NCBI RefSeq assembly: GCF_024206495.1
Contig: NZ_JAMBPQ010000028.1
Location: forward strand, 26,559-90,558
Direction of reading: 5' to 3'
DNA length: 64,000 bases
From: Paraburkholderia sp. CNPSo 3272
GTDB lineage: Bacteria > Pseudomonadota > Gammaproteobacteria > Burkholderiales > Burkholderiaceae
Shown: piece after piece, positions 50,935 through 60,127 of the stretch
How the letters are laid out: each line of letters opens with the position of its first letter
How positions within the stretch are numbered: the first letter of the stretch is position 1
The notes under the pieces: generated by a model
What the model was told of the DNA's origin: nothing
Database searches by the model: none
The model's input: only the letters and a program-made list of their open reading frames with translations
Position numbers and translations under genes: made by a program

Positions 50935-51765
50935 ATGAGCCTCGACACGCCCTCCCCGGCTTCGCCCGCCGCCGCCGGCAAAACCCTCGACGCGACGCCC
51001 GCCCGCGCGCTGGGCGAATTCATCCGCGCCCATCGCGAGCGTCTTGCGCCCGCGGAGGTCGGCCTGCCGCCCGGCCCGCGCCGCCGTACGCCCGGCCTGC
51101 GCCGCGAGGAAGTCGCGCAGTTGTGCGGCGTGAGTCCGACCTGGTACACGTGGATCGAGCAGGGCCGCCCCGTTTCCGCTTCGGCTGACGCGCTCGCGCG
51201 CATCGCCGTCGCGCTGCGGCTCTCGCGCGCCGAGCGCGCCTATCTGTTCGAGCTGGCCGCGCAGCGCGACCCCGCGGAGCCCGATCCGGCCACCGCCGCA
51301 GACGCGCCCGCCACGCTGCTGCAAACGGTGAAACTCGTGGACGCCCCCGCCTACGTGCTCGACCGCCAGTGGACCGCGCTCGCCTGGAACGCGCATGCGG
51401 CGGACCTCTTCACGGGCTGGCTCGACGGCGAGCACGACCGCAACCTGCTGCGCTTCACGTTCACCGAGCCGCTCGGGCGCGAGCTGATCGTCGACTGGGA
51501 AACGCGCGCGCGGCGCCTGGCCGCCGAGTTTCGCGCCGACTCCATCCGCCACCTGAACGACGCGCCCACGCGCGCGCTGATCGACTCGCTGATCGCCGCG
51601 AGCGACGAATTCGCGCGCTTCTGGGCCTCGCAGGACGTGTTCGAGCGCGAGGGAGGCCGGCGCGAGTTCAACCATCCGCGCCACGGCCGCATCGCCTGCG
51701 ACCAGATCACCTTCAAGCCCGCGCACCGCGAAGATCTCAAACTCGTGGTGCTGGTGCGGCTCTGA
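50935..51765 (+). CDS. XRE-type regulator with MmyB-like ligand domain
   Basis: A 276-residue transcription factor. Residues 25-105 hold a Cro/C1-type helix-turn-helix with the family motif GPRRRTPGLRREEVAQLCGVSPTWYTWIEQG. Residues about 120-276 are the MmyB-like PAS-type domain (VDAPAYVLDRQWTALAWNAHAADLF) that may bind fatty acid-like or small ligands. Members of this family usually regulate a neighbouring divergent enzyme gene. The palindrome covering its -35 box suggests autorepression. No ribosome binding site stands out before ATG 50935. Confidence 0.93.
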   Translation: MSLDTPSPASPAAAGKTLDATPARALGEFIRAHRERLAPAEVGLPPGPRRRTPGLRREEVAQLCGVSPTWYTWIEQGRPVSASADALARIAVALRLSRAERAYLFELAAQRDPAEPDPATAADAPATLLQTVKLVDAPAYVLDRQWTALAWNAHAADLFTGWLDGEHDRNLLRFTFTEPLGRELIVDWETRARRLAAEFRADSIRHLNDAPTRALIDSLIAASDEFARFWASQDVFEREGGRREFNHPRHGRIACDQITFKPAHREDLKLVVLVRL

Positions 51766-51904
51766 GCGGCGCGGGCCGCCTGGCGGCGTTCCGGCGGACC
51801 GCCAATGTTAAAATCGAGTTCTTTCCCGCCGTGCTAGACGCAATGCAGCGCAATGCGCCGCGCGGCACGCCTTCTCACCGCTTGCTCGTTCACGCCCCAT
51901 CACC

Positions 51905-53311
51905 ATGACGTCCCAACTGCACAAAAAAGGCGAAGCCTGGTCGGCTCGTTTCTCCGAACCCATGTCGGAGCTGGTCAAGCGCTACACGTCGTCGGTCTTC
52001 TTCGACAAGCGTCTCGCGCTCGTCGATATCGAGGGCTCGCTCGCGCACGCGTCGATGCTGGCTGCGCAGAAGATCATCTCCGCCGACGACCTCGCCGCCA
52101 TCGAGGGCGGCATGGCGAAGATCAAGGGCGAGATCGAGCGCGGTGAATTCGAGTGGCTGCTCGACCTCGAAGACGTGCACCTGAACATCGAAGCGCGCCT
52201 GACCGCCCTGATCGGCGATGCGGGCAAGCGGCTGCACACGGGCCGCTCGCGCAACGACCAGGTCGCGACCGACATCCGCCTATGGCTGCGCGGCGAGATC
52301 GACCGCATCGGCGGCCTGCTCGGCGACCTGCGCGGCGCGCTGCTCGACCTGGCCGAACAGCACTCGGGCACGATCATGCCGGGCTTCACGCACCTGCAAG
52401 TGGCGCAGCCGGTCACCTTCGGCCATCACCTGCTCGCCTATGTGGAAATGTTCACGCGCGACGCCGAGCGCATGGTGGACTGCCGCAAGCGCGTGAACCG
52501 TCTGCCGCTCGGCGCGGCGGCGCTCGCGGGCACGAGCTTTTCCGTAGACCGCTTCGCCGTGGCGAAGACGCTGGGCTTCGACGGAATCTGCGCAAACTCG
52601 CTCGACGCCGTTTCCGATCGCGACTTCGCCATCGAATTCACGGCGGCGGCCGCGCTCGTGATGACGCACGTCTCGCGCTTTTCCGAAGAGCTGGTGCTGT
52701 GGATGAGCCCGCGCGTGGGCTTCATCGATCTGGCGGACCGCTTCTGCACGGGCTCGTCGATCATGCCGCAGAAGAAGAACCCGGACGTGCCGGAACTCGC
52801 GCGCGGCAAGACCGGCCGCGTGAACGGCCATCTCATGGCGCTCCTCACGCTGATGAAGGGCCAGCCGCTCGCCTACAACAAGGACAACCAGGAAGACAAG
52901 GAGCCGCTGTTCGACACGGTCGATACCGTTGCGGACACGCTGCGCATCTTCGCGGAGATGGTCGCGGGCATCACGGTCAAGGAGCAGGCGATGCGCGCGG
53001 CTGCGCTGCAGGGCTTCTCCACGGCCACGGATCTGGCCGACTACCTCGTCAAGAAGGGCCTGCCGTTCCGCGACGCGCACGAAGCCGTGGCGCACGCGGT
53101 GCGGATCTGCGTGGACCGCAACTGCGATCTCGCCGACCTCACGCTCGACGAGATGCGCCGCGAACTGCCGGCCGTCTCGCACCTGCTGACCGAAGACGTG
53201 TTCGAAGTGCTGACGCTCGAAGGCTCGGTCTCGGCGCGTAACCATCCGGGCGGCACCGCGCCGGAGCAGGTGCGTGCGGCCATCGCGGCGGCGCGCGCAG
53301 CGCTCAAGTAA
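51905..53311 (+). CDS. argH: Argininosuccinate lyase
   Basis: A 468-residue tetrameric enzyme that splits argininosuccinate to arginine and fumarate, the last step of arginine synthesis. The superfamily signature GSSIMPQKKNPD is at 283-294, carrying the mobile catalytic Ser. Other motifs are HTGRSRNDQVATD and GFTHLQVAQPVTFGHH. The start ATG 51905 gives MTSQLHKKGEAWSARFSEP, the normal family N-terminus. The gene is free-standing, as in related species where argH is near hemC and ppc. Confidence 0.97.
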   Translation: MTSQLHKKGEAWSARFSEPMSELVKRYTSSVFFDKRLALVDIEGSLAHASMLAAQKIISADDLAAIEGGMAKIKGEIERGEFEWLLDLEDVHLNIEARLTALIGDAGKRLHTGRSRNDQVATDIRLWLRGEIDRIGGLLGDLRGALLDLAEQHSGTIMPGFTHLQVAQPVTFGHHLLAYVEMFTRDAERMVDCRKRVNRLPLGAAALAGTSFSVDRFAVAKTLGFDGICANSLDAVSDRDFAIEFTAAAALVMTHVSRFSEELVLWMSPRVGFIDLADRFCTGSSIMPQKKNPDVPELARGKTGRVNGHLMALLTLMKGQPLAYNKDNQEDKEPLFDTVDTVADTLRIFAEMVAGITVKEQAMRAAALQGFSTATDLADYLVKKGLPFRDAHEAVAHAVRICVDRNCDLADLTLDEMRRELPAVSHLLTEDVFEVLTLEGSVSARNHPGGTAPEQVRAAIAAARAALK

Positions 53312-53329
53312 GCAACTAAGCGCAGCGAA

Positions 53330-53348
53330 GCGGGCGGAAAACGCCCGC
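53330..53348 (+). repeat. Short hairpin after argH
   Basis: GCGGGCG (53330-53336) pairs with CGCCCGC (53342-53348), loop GAAAA. There is no T-tract. It precedes the main terminator and may aid RNA stability. Confidence 0.6.
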
Positions 53349-53359
53349 AGTAAAAGCCC

Positions 53360-53404
53360 AACCGGGCGCGCGACGGACAACGTCGCGCGCCCGGTTTGCT
53401 TTGG
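53360..53404 (+). terminator. Terminator of argH
   Basis: A 16-bp perfect stem AACCGGGCGCGCGACG (53360-53375) with 53381-53396, loop GACAA, followed by TGCTTT. The T-run is weak but the stem is very strong. Confidence 0.8.
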
Positions 53405-53572
53405 GCGGCGCACAAGGTGACCATGCCCGTGAGGACACACATGACAGCGCGCTGTACCCGCAGCAAAATGCGGGAAGTGTGCGCCCGGCAGCCGCGCGTC
53501 ATGGCCTACGATCCCGCGCCATACTGACGACTTGCTCCGTCAGGTTTCGTCTTCGCCCCCAACACCTGCCCC

Positions 53573-54502
53573 ATGATCGTCCGCCCTCACCTCCACTGGT
53601 TCCGCATGCTGCTCGCGTGGCGCGGCTCCGTGCTGCCGCAACTTCTGCCGCGCCTCTTCATCGTGCTGGTACTGTCGATCATCGCAGTGGCCGCGCACGA
53701 TCACATCCTCAAGCTCACGGTCAACCTGAGCACCGTGCCGTTCTCGCTGATCGGCATCGCGCTCGCGGTGTTTCTCGGCTTTCGCAACAGCGCGAGCTAC
53801 GACCGCTACTGGGAGGGCCGCAAGCTCTGGGGGCAAATGCTCAATGAAACGCGCTCGCTGGTGCGTCAGGCGCTGACGCTTGCGCGCAGCGGCGACGAAG
53901 CCGCAACGCGCGAGCGGGCCCTCGAGCTGATGAGTCTGCTCGCTGCGCTGCCGCATGCGCTGCGCCATCAACTGCGCAACACCGACCCGCGCGCCGATCT
54001 CGAGTCGCGCCTGGCGCCCGCGCTCTTCGCGCGCGTGATGGCGGCGCGCTACCGCCCGGCCACGCTCCTGCTGTGCGCTTCGGAATGGGTCCAGCGCGAG
54101 ACGCGCGAAGGCCGCCTCGACGGCTACGCGGTGCTCGCGTTCGAACATAATCTCAATGGCATTTCAGATGTGATCGGCGGGTGCGAGCGCATCGTCTCCA
54201 CGCCGCTGCCGTTCGCCTATACGGTGATGATTCATCGCACCGTGTACTTCTTCTGCGCGATGCTGCCGTTCGGCCTCGTCGACAGCATCGGCGGTTTGAC
54301 GCCGATCTTCGCCGTGTTCGTGGCCTACGCGTTCATGGCCCACGAGGCGATCGCCTCGCAGCTCGAAGACCCGTTCGGCACCGAAGACAACGACCTCGCG
54401 CTCAACCTGATGTCGACCGGCATCGAGGTCGCGTTGCACGACCTGATGGGCGAGCCGACTGTGCTGCCGGCGCGCGCGCCGGAGCAGTTCATCCTCGACT
54501 GA
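53573..54502 (+). CDS. Bestrophin-like inner-membrane protein (YneE family)
   Basis: A 309-residue membrane protein of the bestrophin family, an anion/cation channel fold. Family motifs: SLIGIALAVFLGFRNSASYDRYWEGRKLWG, and PLPFAYTVMIHRTVYFFCAMLPFGLVD, the pore segment. About four membrane stretches are visible (30-48, 56-73, 215-235, 240-262). Bacterial bestrophins such as KpBest pass cations. The C-terminal FGTEDNDLALNLM is also conserved. It is on its own after the argH terminator; hairpin CTGACG/CGTCAG lies at 53524-53543. Confidence 0.92.
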   Translation: MIVRPHLHWFRMLLAWRGSVLPQLLPRLFIVLVLSIIAVAAHDHILKLTVNLSTVPFSLIGIALAVFLGFRNSASYDRYWEGRKLWGQMLNETRSLVRQALTLARSGDEAATRERALELMSLLAALPHALRHQLRNTDPRADLESRLAPALFARVMAARYRPATLLLCASEWVQRETREGRLDGYAVLAFEHNLNGISDVIGGCERIVSTPLPFAYTVMIHRTVYFFCAMLPFGLVDSIGGLTPIFAVFVAYAFMAHEAIASQLEDPFGTEDNDLALNLMSTGIEVALHDLMGEPTVLPARAPEQFILD

Positions 54503-54512
54503 AAGCGCGGCC

Positions 54513-55238
54513 TCAGTGGTCGTTCACCGTTTCGGCGAGGCGCTTCAAGGTCGCGAGGCGCCCGCCTAGCAGATCGAGCCGCGCATGCTCGTCGATGAGC
54601 GGCGTGGTCGCGTCGCGATACGCGCGCCAGTCGCTTTGTGCGCGCGAGACCGTAGGCCGCGCGTGCTTCGGCATGCGCGCATAGAGCTGACGGTAGTAGC
54701 GATTGAGGTCGTAGCTCACGTGCTCGCAGCGCGCGTCGGCGCTGCAGGCGCGCACCTTCGGCGCGTCGCCGTCGTACGTCGCCGCCTGGTTGCGCAGCGC
54801 GAGCGCGCGCTCGCGCACCGGCTGCAGGCGCATGTCCGCCTCGTAGAGCTGGTAGGTGCTGCCGCTCGTGGTCGCGAACGCGGCGCCGAGCATGGTGTCC
54901 TCGGCGTCGCGCCAGGCCACCCACTTCTGCTGGCTCAGTTGCCAGCGCTTTTGCTGCGCGGGCGGCAACTTCGCGAGCAGTTGCGTGAGCGCGTTGTCGG
55001 CGGCCTTGCGCCATGCGGTGCGCGCATCGTCCATGCACTGGACCTGCCCGGCCGTCGACGACCGGTCCGCTCGCGCGAGACAGGTGCGCATGGCCGTATC
55101 GATCGGATCGGCCGCCGCGACCTCGGCGCGCGCCGCCGGCGCCACGGCGAACAGCACCGTGGCGGCCGAAATCACCGACAGCGTCGAGACCATCACAGCA
55201 AAATAACGCGCTAGCCGCGCCGCTGAACCACCCAACAT
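54513..55238 (-). CDS. LprI-like (DUF1311) periplasmic protein
   Basis: A 241-residue exported protein. ATG 55238 has GAGGGAGG upstream; a hydrophobic stretch (VMVSTLSVISAATVLFAVAPAARA) is the signal peptide, cut after ARA. The DUF1311 repeat shows as RTCLARADRSSTAGQVQCMDDARTAW...LSQQKWVAWRDAED, with paired Cys and a W-x-x-W-R-D motif, like lysozyme inhibitor LprI. Two such repeats may be present (the second at about 175-225). It may bind lysozyme-type muramidases or have another envelope role. It lies 17 bp after the decarboxylase gene. Confidence 0.85.
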   Translation of the reverse strand: MLGGSAARLARYFAVMVSTLSVISAATVLFAVAPAARAEVAAADPIDTAMRTCLARADRSSTAGQVQCMDDARTAWRKAADNALTQLLAKLPPAQQKRWQLSQQKWVAWRDAEDTMLGAAFATTSGSTYQLYEADMRLQPVRERALALRNQAATYDGDAPKVRACSADARCEHVSYDLNRYYRQLYARMPKHARPTVSRAQSDWRAYRDATTPLIDEHARLDLLGGRLATLKRLAETVNDH

Positions 55239-55255
55239 TCCCCTCCCTCGCGCGT

Positions 55256-57535
55256 TCAGGCGCGCACGCAATCCACGAAATACTCGATGCGGCCGTTGAT
55301 GGTCTCGCCCACGAGCCCGTGGATGTCGGTGTGGAAGCCCGGGAAGCGCTCGTTGAACTCGCGCGCGAACTTCAGATAATTCACGATCGTCCTGTTGAAG
55401 CGCTCGCCAGGAATCAGCAGCGGAATACCCGGCGGGTACGGCGTGAGCAGGATCGACGTGACGCGGCCTTCGAGTTCGTCGACAGGCACGCGATCGATCT
55501 CGCGGTGCGCGAGCTTCGCGAATGCGTCGGAAGGCTTCATCGCAGGCTCCATGCTCGAGAGGTACATCTCGGTCGTGAGGCGCGCGATGTCGTTGGCACG
55601 GTAGACGCTGTGGATCTGTTGGCACAGGTCGCGCAGGCCCACGCGCTCGTACATCGGATGCTGCGCGACGAATTCCGGCAGCACGCGCCACAGCGGCTGG
55701 TTGTTGTCGTAGTCGTCCTTGAACTGCTGAAGCTCGGTCACCATCGAGTTCCAGCGGCCCTTCGTGATGCCGATCGTGAACATGATGAAGAACGAGTACA
55801 GACCCGTCTTCTCGACGATGATGCCGTGCTCGGCCAGGTACTTCGTCACGATCGCGGCCGGAATGCCGGTCTCGCCGAATTCGCCGTCCACGTCCAGACC
55901 CGGCGTGACAATGGTCGCCTTGATCGGGTCCAGCATATTGAAGCCTTCCGCCAGCGCGCCGAAGCCGTGCCAGTGATCGTTCGGGCGCAGCATCCAGTCT
56001 TCGCGCGAGCCGATGCCTTCTTCGGCGAGTTCGTCCGGGCCCCAGACCTGGAAGAACCAGTCGTCGCCATATTCGGCGTCCACCTTGCGCATGGCCCGGC
56101 GGAAGTCGAGCGCTTCGGCAATCGACTCTTCCACCAGCGCCGGGCCGCCCGGCGCTTCCATCATCGCGGCGGCCACGTCGCACGACGCGATGATCGCGTA
56201 CTGCGGCGACGTCGACGTGTGCATCAGATACGCCTCGTTGAAGCGGTGGCGGTCGAACGCGCTGTCTTCCGAGTCCTGCACAACGATCTGCGAGGCCTGC
56301 GAGATGCCGGCGAGCAGCTTGTGCGTGGAGTGAGTCGCGAACACCAGTGCCTTGGTGCGCGGACGTCCCGCGCCGATCGCGTGCATGTCCTGGTAGAACT
56401 CGTGGAATTCGGCGTGCGGCAGCCACGCTTCGTCGAAGTGCAGCGTGTCGAGCATGTCGCCGAGCAGATCCTTGATCATCTCGACGTTGTAGACCACGCC
56501 GTCGTACGTGCTCTGCGTGATCGTGAGAATGCGCGGTTTCACGTTCGGATTCTTCGCGAGCGCCTCACGGGCGAACGGATTCGCCTCGATCTTCTTGCGG
56601 ATGTTTTCCGGCTTGAACTCGTCGCGCGGAATCGGGCCGATGATGCCGAAGTTGTTGCGCGTCGGCGTGAGGAACACGGGAATCGCGCCCGTCATCGTGA
56701 TCGCGTGCAGGATCGACTTGTGGCAGTTGCGGTCGACCAGCACGATGTCGCCGGGCGCGACCGTTGCGTGCCAGACGATCTTGTTCGACGTGGACGTGCC
56801 GTTGGTCACGAAGAACACGTGGTCCGCGCTGAAGATGCGCGCCGCGTTGCGCTCCGAGGCCGCGACCGGGCCGGTGTGATCGAGCAGCTGGCCGAGTTCC
56901 TCGACTGCATTGCAGACGTCGGCGCGCAGCATGTTCTCGCCGAAGAACTGGTGGAACATCTGGCCGAGCGGATTCTTCAGGAACGCGACACCGCCCGAGT
57001 GACCCGGGCAGTGCCACGAGTACGAGCCTTCGTCGGCGTACTTCACCAGTTCCTTGAAGAACGGCGGCGCCAGCGCGTCGAGATACACGCGCGCTTCGCG
57101 AATCACGTGGCGCGCGACAAACTCCGGCGTGTCCTCGAACATGTGGATGAAGCCGTGCAGTTCGCGCAGGATGTCGTTGGGCAGATGGCGCGAAGTGCGC
57201 GTCTCGCCGTACAGGAAAATGGGGATGTCGGCGTTGCGCGTGCGCACCGCTTCCACGAACGCCCGCAGCGCGACGATCGCAGGCGCGTGCTCGGGCGCTT
57301 CGCCATCCGTGCCTTCCACGTACGGCAGCAGTTCGTCGTCGTCGATCGAGAGGATGAAGCACGCGGCGCGGCTCGACTGCTGCGCGAACGACGTGAGGTC
57401 GCCGTAGCTCGTCAGCCCGAGGACTTCCGCGCCCTCTTTCTCGATGGCTTCGGCGAGCGCGCGGATGCCGGAACCCGAGATGTTCTCGGAGCGAAAGTCT
57501 TCGTCGATGATGACGACGGGAAAACGAAACTTCAT
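55256..57535 (-). CDS. Basic amino acid (Arg/Lys/Orn) decarboxylase, fold-type I
   Basis: A 759-residue PLP enzyme of the AdiA/CadA/LdcA/SpeF family. Residues about 1-130 form a receiver-like wing domain. PLP binds Lys406 in FATHSTHKLLAG with Asp368 (DEAWLPHAE) below the ring; the pocket NGTSTSNKIVWHATVA and DRNCHKS are typical. Substrate among Arg, Lys and Orn is uncertain. The role is polyamine formation or acid resistance by proton use. No cognate antiporter is adjacent. ATG 57535 has GGAGA before it. A hairpin lies between dcd and this gene. Confidence 0.93.
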   Translation of the reverse strand: MKFRFPVVIIDEDFRSENISGSGIRALAEAIEKEGAEVLGLTSYGDLTSFAQQSSRAACFILSIDDDELLPYVEGTDGEAPEHAPAIVALRAFVEAVRTRNADIPIFLYGETRTSRHLPNDILRELHGFIHMFEDTPEFVARHVIREARVYLDALAPPFFKELVKYADEGSYSWHCPGHSGGVAFLKNPLGQMFHQFFGENMLRADVCNAVEELGQLLDHTGPVAASERNAARIFSADHVFFVTNGTSTSNKIVWHATVAPGDIVLVDRNCHKSILHAITMTGAIPVFLTPTRNNFGIIGPIPRDEFKPENIRKKIEANPFAREALAKNPNVKPRILTITQSTYDGVVYNVEMIKDLLGDMLDTLHFDEAWLPHAEFHEFYQDMHAIGAGRPRTKALVFATHSTHKLLAGISQASQIVVQDSEDSAFDRHRFNEAYLMHTSTSPQYAIIASCDVAAAMMEAPGGPALVEESIAEALDFRRAMRKVDAEYGDDWFFQVWGPDELAEEGIGSREDWMLRPNDHWHGFGALAEGFNMLDPIKATIVTPGLDVDGEFGETGIPAAIVTKYLAEHGIIVEKTGLYSFFIMFTIGITKGRWNSMVTELQQFKDDYDNNQPLWRVLPEFVAQHPMYERVGLRDLCQQIHSVYRANDIARLTTEMYLSSMEPAMKPSDAFAKLAHREIDRVPVDELEGRVTSILLTPYPPGIPLLIPGERFNRTIVNYLKFAREFNERFPGFHTDIHGLVGETINGRIEYFVDCVRA

Positions 57536-57548
57536 GGGCGATTCTCCA

Positions 57549-57583
57549 AAAGAAACGACCGCTGCATATGATGCGCAGCGGTC
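57549..57583 (-). terminator. Terminator after dcd, in the leader of the decarboxylase gene
   Basis: GACCGCTGC (57557-57565) pairs perfectly with GCAGCGGTC (57575-57583), 9-nt loop. On the minus strand GTTTCTTTT follows (57556-57548), directly ahead of the GGAGA ribosome binding site of the decarboxylase. It may end dcd transcripts or attenuate expression of the next gene. Confidence 0.75.
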
Positions 57584-57623
57584 CCCGTATGTCGTTGAAT
57601 CCGGTGATGTTGTGCGCTGGAAC

Positions 57624-58193
57624 TCAGGTCTTCGGCAAGGTCACGCCGTGCTGGCCTTGATACTTGCCGCCGCGATCCGCGTACGAGACCTCGCAGATCT
57701 CATCGCTTTCGAAGAACAGCACTTGAGCCACCCCTTCGTTCGCGTAGATTTTCGCAGGCAAAGGTGTCGTATTTGAGAATTCGAGCGTGACGTACCCTTC
57801 CCACTCGGGCTCGAACGGCGTGACGTTCACGATGATCCCGCAGCGCGCATAGGTCGACTTGCCCAGACACACGGTCAGGACGTTGCGCGGAATGCGGAAA
57901 TACTCGACCGTGCGCGCGAGCGCGAAGGAATTGGGCGGGATGATACAGACGTCGCCCTTGAAGTCCACGAACGACTTTTCGTCGAAGTTCTTCGGATCGA
58001 CGATTGTCGAGTTGATGTTCGTGAAGATCTTGAATTCGTCGGCGCAGCGAATGTCGTAGCCGTAGCTCGAGGTGCCGTAGCTCACGATCTTGCGGCCGTC
58101 TTCCGACATACGGACCTGATCGCGCACGAACGGCTCGATCATCTTCTGCTCTTCGGCCATGCGCCGGATCCACTTGTCGGACTTGATTGCCAT
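57624..58193 (-). CDS. dcd: dCTP deaminase
   Basis: A 189-residue trimer that turns dCTP into dUTP for thymidylate synthesis. Characteristic pieces are MAIKSDKWIRRMAEEQKMIEPF, SSYGYDIRCADEFKIF, IPPNSFALARTVEYFRIP, GKSTYARCGIIVNVTPFEPEWEGYVTLEFSNTTP with the catalytic Glu, and GKYQGQHGVTLP at the C-terminus. The length matches the E. coli enzyme (193). It lies between the SodC-like gene and the decarboxylase, all on the minus strand; 88 bp and a hairpin separate it from the latter. Confidence 0.96.
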   Translation of the reverse strand: MAIKSDKWIRRMAEEQKMIEPFVRDQVRMSEDGRKIVSYGTSSYGYDIRCADEFKIFTNINSTIVDPKNFDEKSFVDFKGDVCIIPPNSFALARTVEYFRIPRNVLTVCLGKSTYARCGIIVNVTPFEPEWEGYVTLEFSNTTPLPAKIYANEGVAQVLFFESDEICEVSYADRGGKYQGQHGVTLPKT

Positions 58194-58335
58194 GTTCGCT
58201 ACTTAACGGGAAATTCGGGTCGGGAAAGCATGCGGACGGCGCCATCGGGCGCGCGCCGCGTGCGAAAGGCGCCTATTTTACGCGATGTGGATCGCCGCGC
58301 CTGAACTGCGTTTCACGCCGGCGCCAACGCCGCGC

Positions 58336-58890
58336 TCACTGGGCGCGTATCAGCCCGCAGGCGAGCGCCGGGCCCGTGCCGCGCTGCGGGTACGCGTAGG
58401 GGTCGATGGCGTCCCGGTGCACGATCACCGCACGTTGCAGCACGGAGCGCACACCGTCGAGCGAGACGTCGGGTGCGACGATAAAGCCCGACGCCACGCC
58501 GTTCGAATCCGCATGGATATTGCCGAGATCACCTTCCACGCGCGCGCCGGGCCTCAGGCGCTCCGCGGCGGGCGCGAACACGGCGCCGGCGCTCGAGGCG
58601 TCGATTGCGTTGCAGTCGCCGCGCTCGTGCACCTGCAATGCGTGATCGCTGTCGGGCTGCAGGCCCGCGAGGTTGTAGCTCACCTGCACGCCGTCCGAGT
58701 GTTCGACGAACGAAACCGTGCCGCGCACCTGACTGCCGACGGTGGGCAGCAGCTGTGCGACCGCGCGCTTCTCCTGCTGCCCCATGAAGCTCGTGCAGCC
58801 CGCCAGCAGCGCGCAGCCGCAGAGCGTGACGAGGGCGATCATCCAGACGACCTGCGCATTCCCCGCTTGCCTGTCGTTTCCTTTATCCAT
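58336..58890 (-). CDS. SodC-like lipoprotein lacking metal ligands
   Basis: A 184-residue outer-membrane lipoprotein with Cu/Zn superoxide dismutase fold. Hydrophobic segment 14-30 and lipobox LAGC with Cys32. The SOD core: HALQVHERGDC, where the first Cu ligand His is Gln86 and His88 remains; AGAVFAP, where the bridging His is Val104; the two Zn His after it are missing; EGDLGN keeps Asp121; RAVIVHRD keeps His158. Cys93/Cys178 can form the usual disulfide. With two copper ligands and most zinc ligands gone it is unlikely to dismute superoxide, so it is probably structural or metal-handling. It stands alone. Confidence 0.85.
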   Translation of the reverse strand: MDKGNDRQAGNAQVVWMIALVTLCGCALLAGCTSFMGQQEKRAVAQLLPTVGSQVRGTVSFVEHSDGVQVSYNLAGLQPDSDHALQVHERGDCNAIDASSAGAVFAPAAERLRPGARVEGDLGNIHADSNGVASGFIVAPDVSLDGVRSVLQRAVIVHRDAIDPYAYPQRGTGPALACGLIRAQ

Positions 58891-59038
58891 GCGATCCTCT
58901 TGCCGGGCGGCGGCAGCCCCGTTGCTGCCGCCATACCGGACCCGATGAAGCCCACATGATACCGCGCACGCGGCGCGTCGCGCGCCTATCTGTCCCCATG
59001 CGCGGGGCGCCGCACGAGCGCTGCGGCCGCACCGGCGC

Positions 59039-60127
59039 TCAGGTGTTCTGCACGACGATGGTCGGGAACTTCGAGGTCATGTCGCGGGCGCGCTCGGCGA
59101 TCTGGATCGCCACGCGGCGCGCGATCGCGCGATAGGTTGCCGCCACCGGCCCTTCGGGAGCGGCCGCCACGGTGGGGTTGCCCGAATCGGCCTGCTCGCG
59201 GATGGCGATGTCGAGCGGCAGGCTGCCCAGCACTTCCACGCCGTACTCCTTCGCCATGCGCTCGCCGCCGCCCGCGCCGAAAATATGCTCGGCGTGCCCG
59301 CAGTTCGAGCAGATGTGCACGGCCATGTTCTCGACGATGCCGAGAATCGGAATGCCTACCTTCTCGAACATCTTGAGGCCCTTCTTCGCGTCGAGCAGCG
59401 CGATGTCCTGCGGCGTCGTGACGATCACGGCGCCCGTGACGGGCACGCGCTGCGAGAGCGTGAGCTGGATGTCGCCGGTGCCCGGCGGCATGTCGACCAC
59501 GAGATAGTCGAGCTCGCGCCAGTTGGTCTGACGCAGCAGCTGCTCGAGCGCGGAAGTGGCCATCGGGCCGCGCCAGACCATCGGGTTGTCCTGCTCGATC
59601 AGAAAGCCGATCGAGTTGGCCTGCACGCCGTGGCCTTCGAGCGGATTCATCGACTGGCCGTCGGGCGACTCGGGACGGCCCTCGATGCCGAGCATCATCG
59701 GCAGCGAGGGGCCGTAGATGTCCGCGTCCAGCACGCCGACCGAAGCGCCTTCGGCGGCGAGCGCGAGCGCGAGATTTACGGCGGTCGTGCTCTTGCCCAC
59801 GCCGCCCTTGCCCGAGGCCACGGCGACGATATTCTTCACGTTGGGCAGCAGCTTCACGCCGCGTTGCACCGTGTGCGCGGTAATCTCGCTTCTGACCGCG
59901 ATGCGGCTCGCCTTCACGCCCGGCACGGCGGCAAGCGCCGCTTCGACCTGCGCGCGCACCGCGTCGAACTGGCTCTTCGCCGGATAGCCGAGCACGATCT
60001 CGACGCCAACCGTGTCGCCGTCGACGGTAACGTTGCGCACGCCCTTGGCCGCCGTGTAGGGATGGCCCGTGTTCGGATCCGTCAGGGCCGCGAGCGCGGC
60101 GTCGACCAAAGCCCGATCTATGCTCAT
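59039..60127 (-). CDS. apbC: Iron-sulfur cluster carrier protein Mrp/ApbC
   Basis: A 362-residue P-loop ATPase that loads Fe-S clusters onto target proteins. Residues 1-85 are a MIP18 (DUF59) domain. The Walker A is the deviant SGKGGVGKSTTAVNLALAL, followed by DADIYGPSLPMMLG and DMPPGTGD. The cluster-binding CxxC is ICSNCGH near 280. GGAG six bases before ATG 60127 fits the start MSIDRALVDAAL. It is divergent from the OmpA-like gene. A C-terminal stretch of about 30 residues is slightly longer than E. coli Mrp. Confidence 0.95.
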   Translation of the reverse strand: MSIDRALVDAALAALTDPNTGHPYTAAKGVRNVTVDGDTVGVEIVLGYPAKSQFDAVRAQVEAALAAVPGVKASRIAVRSEITAHTVQRGVKLLPNVKNIVAVASGKGGVGKSTTAVNLALALAAEGASVGVLDADIYGPSLPMMLGIEGRPESPDGQSMNPLEGHGVQANSIGFLIEQDNPMVWRGPMATSALEQLLRQTNWRELDYLVVDMPPGTGDIQLTLSQRVPVTGAVIVTTPQDIALLDAKKGLKMFEKVGIPILGIVENMAVHICSNCGHAEHIFGAGGGERMAKEYGVEVLGSLPLDIAIREQADSGNPTVAAAPEGPVAATYRAIARRVAIQIAERARDMTSKFPTIVVQNT

